From positions 529,001-593,000 of the forward strand of contig JAEMWC010000096.1 of assembly GCA_016490735.1 (NCBI GenBank): a stretch of 64,000 nucleotides of DNA, given 5' to 3'. A program made the translations under genes and the position numbers. The notes beneath the pieces were generated by a model. That model was not told where the DNA came from. It worked only from the letters and a program-made list of their open reading frames with translations, and did no database searches. Shown in pieces: positions 63,481 to 64,000 of this stretch; the stretch's first letter is position 1, and every line of letters starts with the position of its first letter. The DNA is from Pachyseris speciosa. Taxonomy: Eukaryota > Cnidaria > Anthozoa > Scleractinia > Pachyseridae.

Positions 63481-64000
63481 CGTACTTGTCGCATGTGGAA
63501 GGTGACAGAAGGACATGAATAATAATAAGAAAAATTTGCAATTAAAATAGAGAAATATCCATCCCGTGCAAGTATAACGGAGAACTGGAAATCATATCAC
63601 AAAAAATGGCTCTGCCTCGGTGTACGAACCTGTGATATTCACAAATGACGTAAAACAAAGAAATCTAAACATTCCAAACAATAGCGTACAAAGGAAACCT
63701 AATCAGGTACTTACACAGGGGTAAACCTTAATAAATTGAAATCATAACGAATGGAGTCTGTTTTTGTTTTCGAAAAAAGGACTTTATTTTAAATCTAACT
63801 CGCCTAATAATATCTCAGCAAAATTTCATGACATCTTTGGGTTGTTACAATTTGCAATACTTATTAAGCACCGCAAATGATAGAATAAGGCCCTGCATCT
63901 AACAAACGAACAAGGGATGGTCTGGTGTCGCTTTGTCGCTCGTTTTCGACTCTGTCTGTCGCTTGTTTAGTCAGGGACAAATGTCGCCGTCGCAAAGAAA
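62851..64000. other. Right-hand end of window, no firmly supported gene
   Basis: Apart from the weak spliced unit at 62.4-63.5 kb, no exon or known repeat is recognised. Confidence 0.4.

Overview
The window looks like nuclear DNA of an animal, most likely an anthozoan cnidarian (stony coral or close relative). The evidence is an AT-rich, intron-dense genome; protein-coding exons that clearly match metazoan NUP88 and GCN1; and many tRNA-headed SINEs, fold-back MITEs, a DIRS element, a LINE and a Penelope-like remnant of types I associate with coral genomes. The species assignment is inference from recalled repeat families, not from a search.

Layout. (1) Positions 1-3224, minus strand: the first six coding exons of NUP88 (nuclear pore protein), running off the left edge. 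(2) 3225-3349: a 125-bp head-to-head intergenic gap that must hold both promoters. (3) 3350-47206, plus strand: a complete GCN1 gene (ribosome-bound activator of the eIF2-alpha kinase GCN2). I reconstruct 60 coding exons; splice phases agree at every junction and the exons sum to 8,094 nt (2,697 residues plus stop), close to the size of vertebrate GCN1. (4) The GCN1 introns are heavily colonised. A decayed DIRS retrotransposon fills most of intron 21; SINEs and a truncated LINE fill intron 27; a 2.4-kb DNA transposon with 9-bp target duplication, a RecQ-type helicase ORF and a Cys-finger ORF sits in intron 49; a Penelope-like 3' end lies in intron 36; a tandem SINE dimer lies in intron 46. (5) 47.4-62 kb: intergenic, no convincing gene, dominated by a ~106-bp satellite-like repeat and by tandem segmental duplications whose copies differ by discrete insertions. 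(6) About 62.3-63.5 kb, minus strand: weak signs of a small spliced transcription unit.

Functionally only NUP88 (nuclear export at the pore) and GCN1 (ribosome collision and amino-acid starvation sensing) are real cellular genes here. They are divergently transcribed and may share promoter elements, but nothing in the sequence links their functions. The most unusual content is the helicase-bearing transposon in GCN1 intron 49, the Penelope remnant with inverted termini carrying a hammerhead-like core, and the 55-62 kb duplication array in which one copy records the empty site for insertions in the other.
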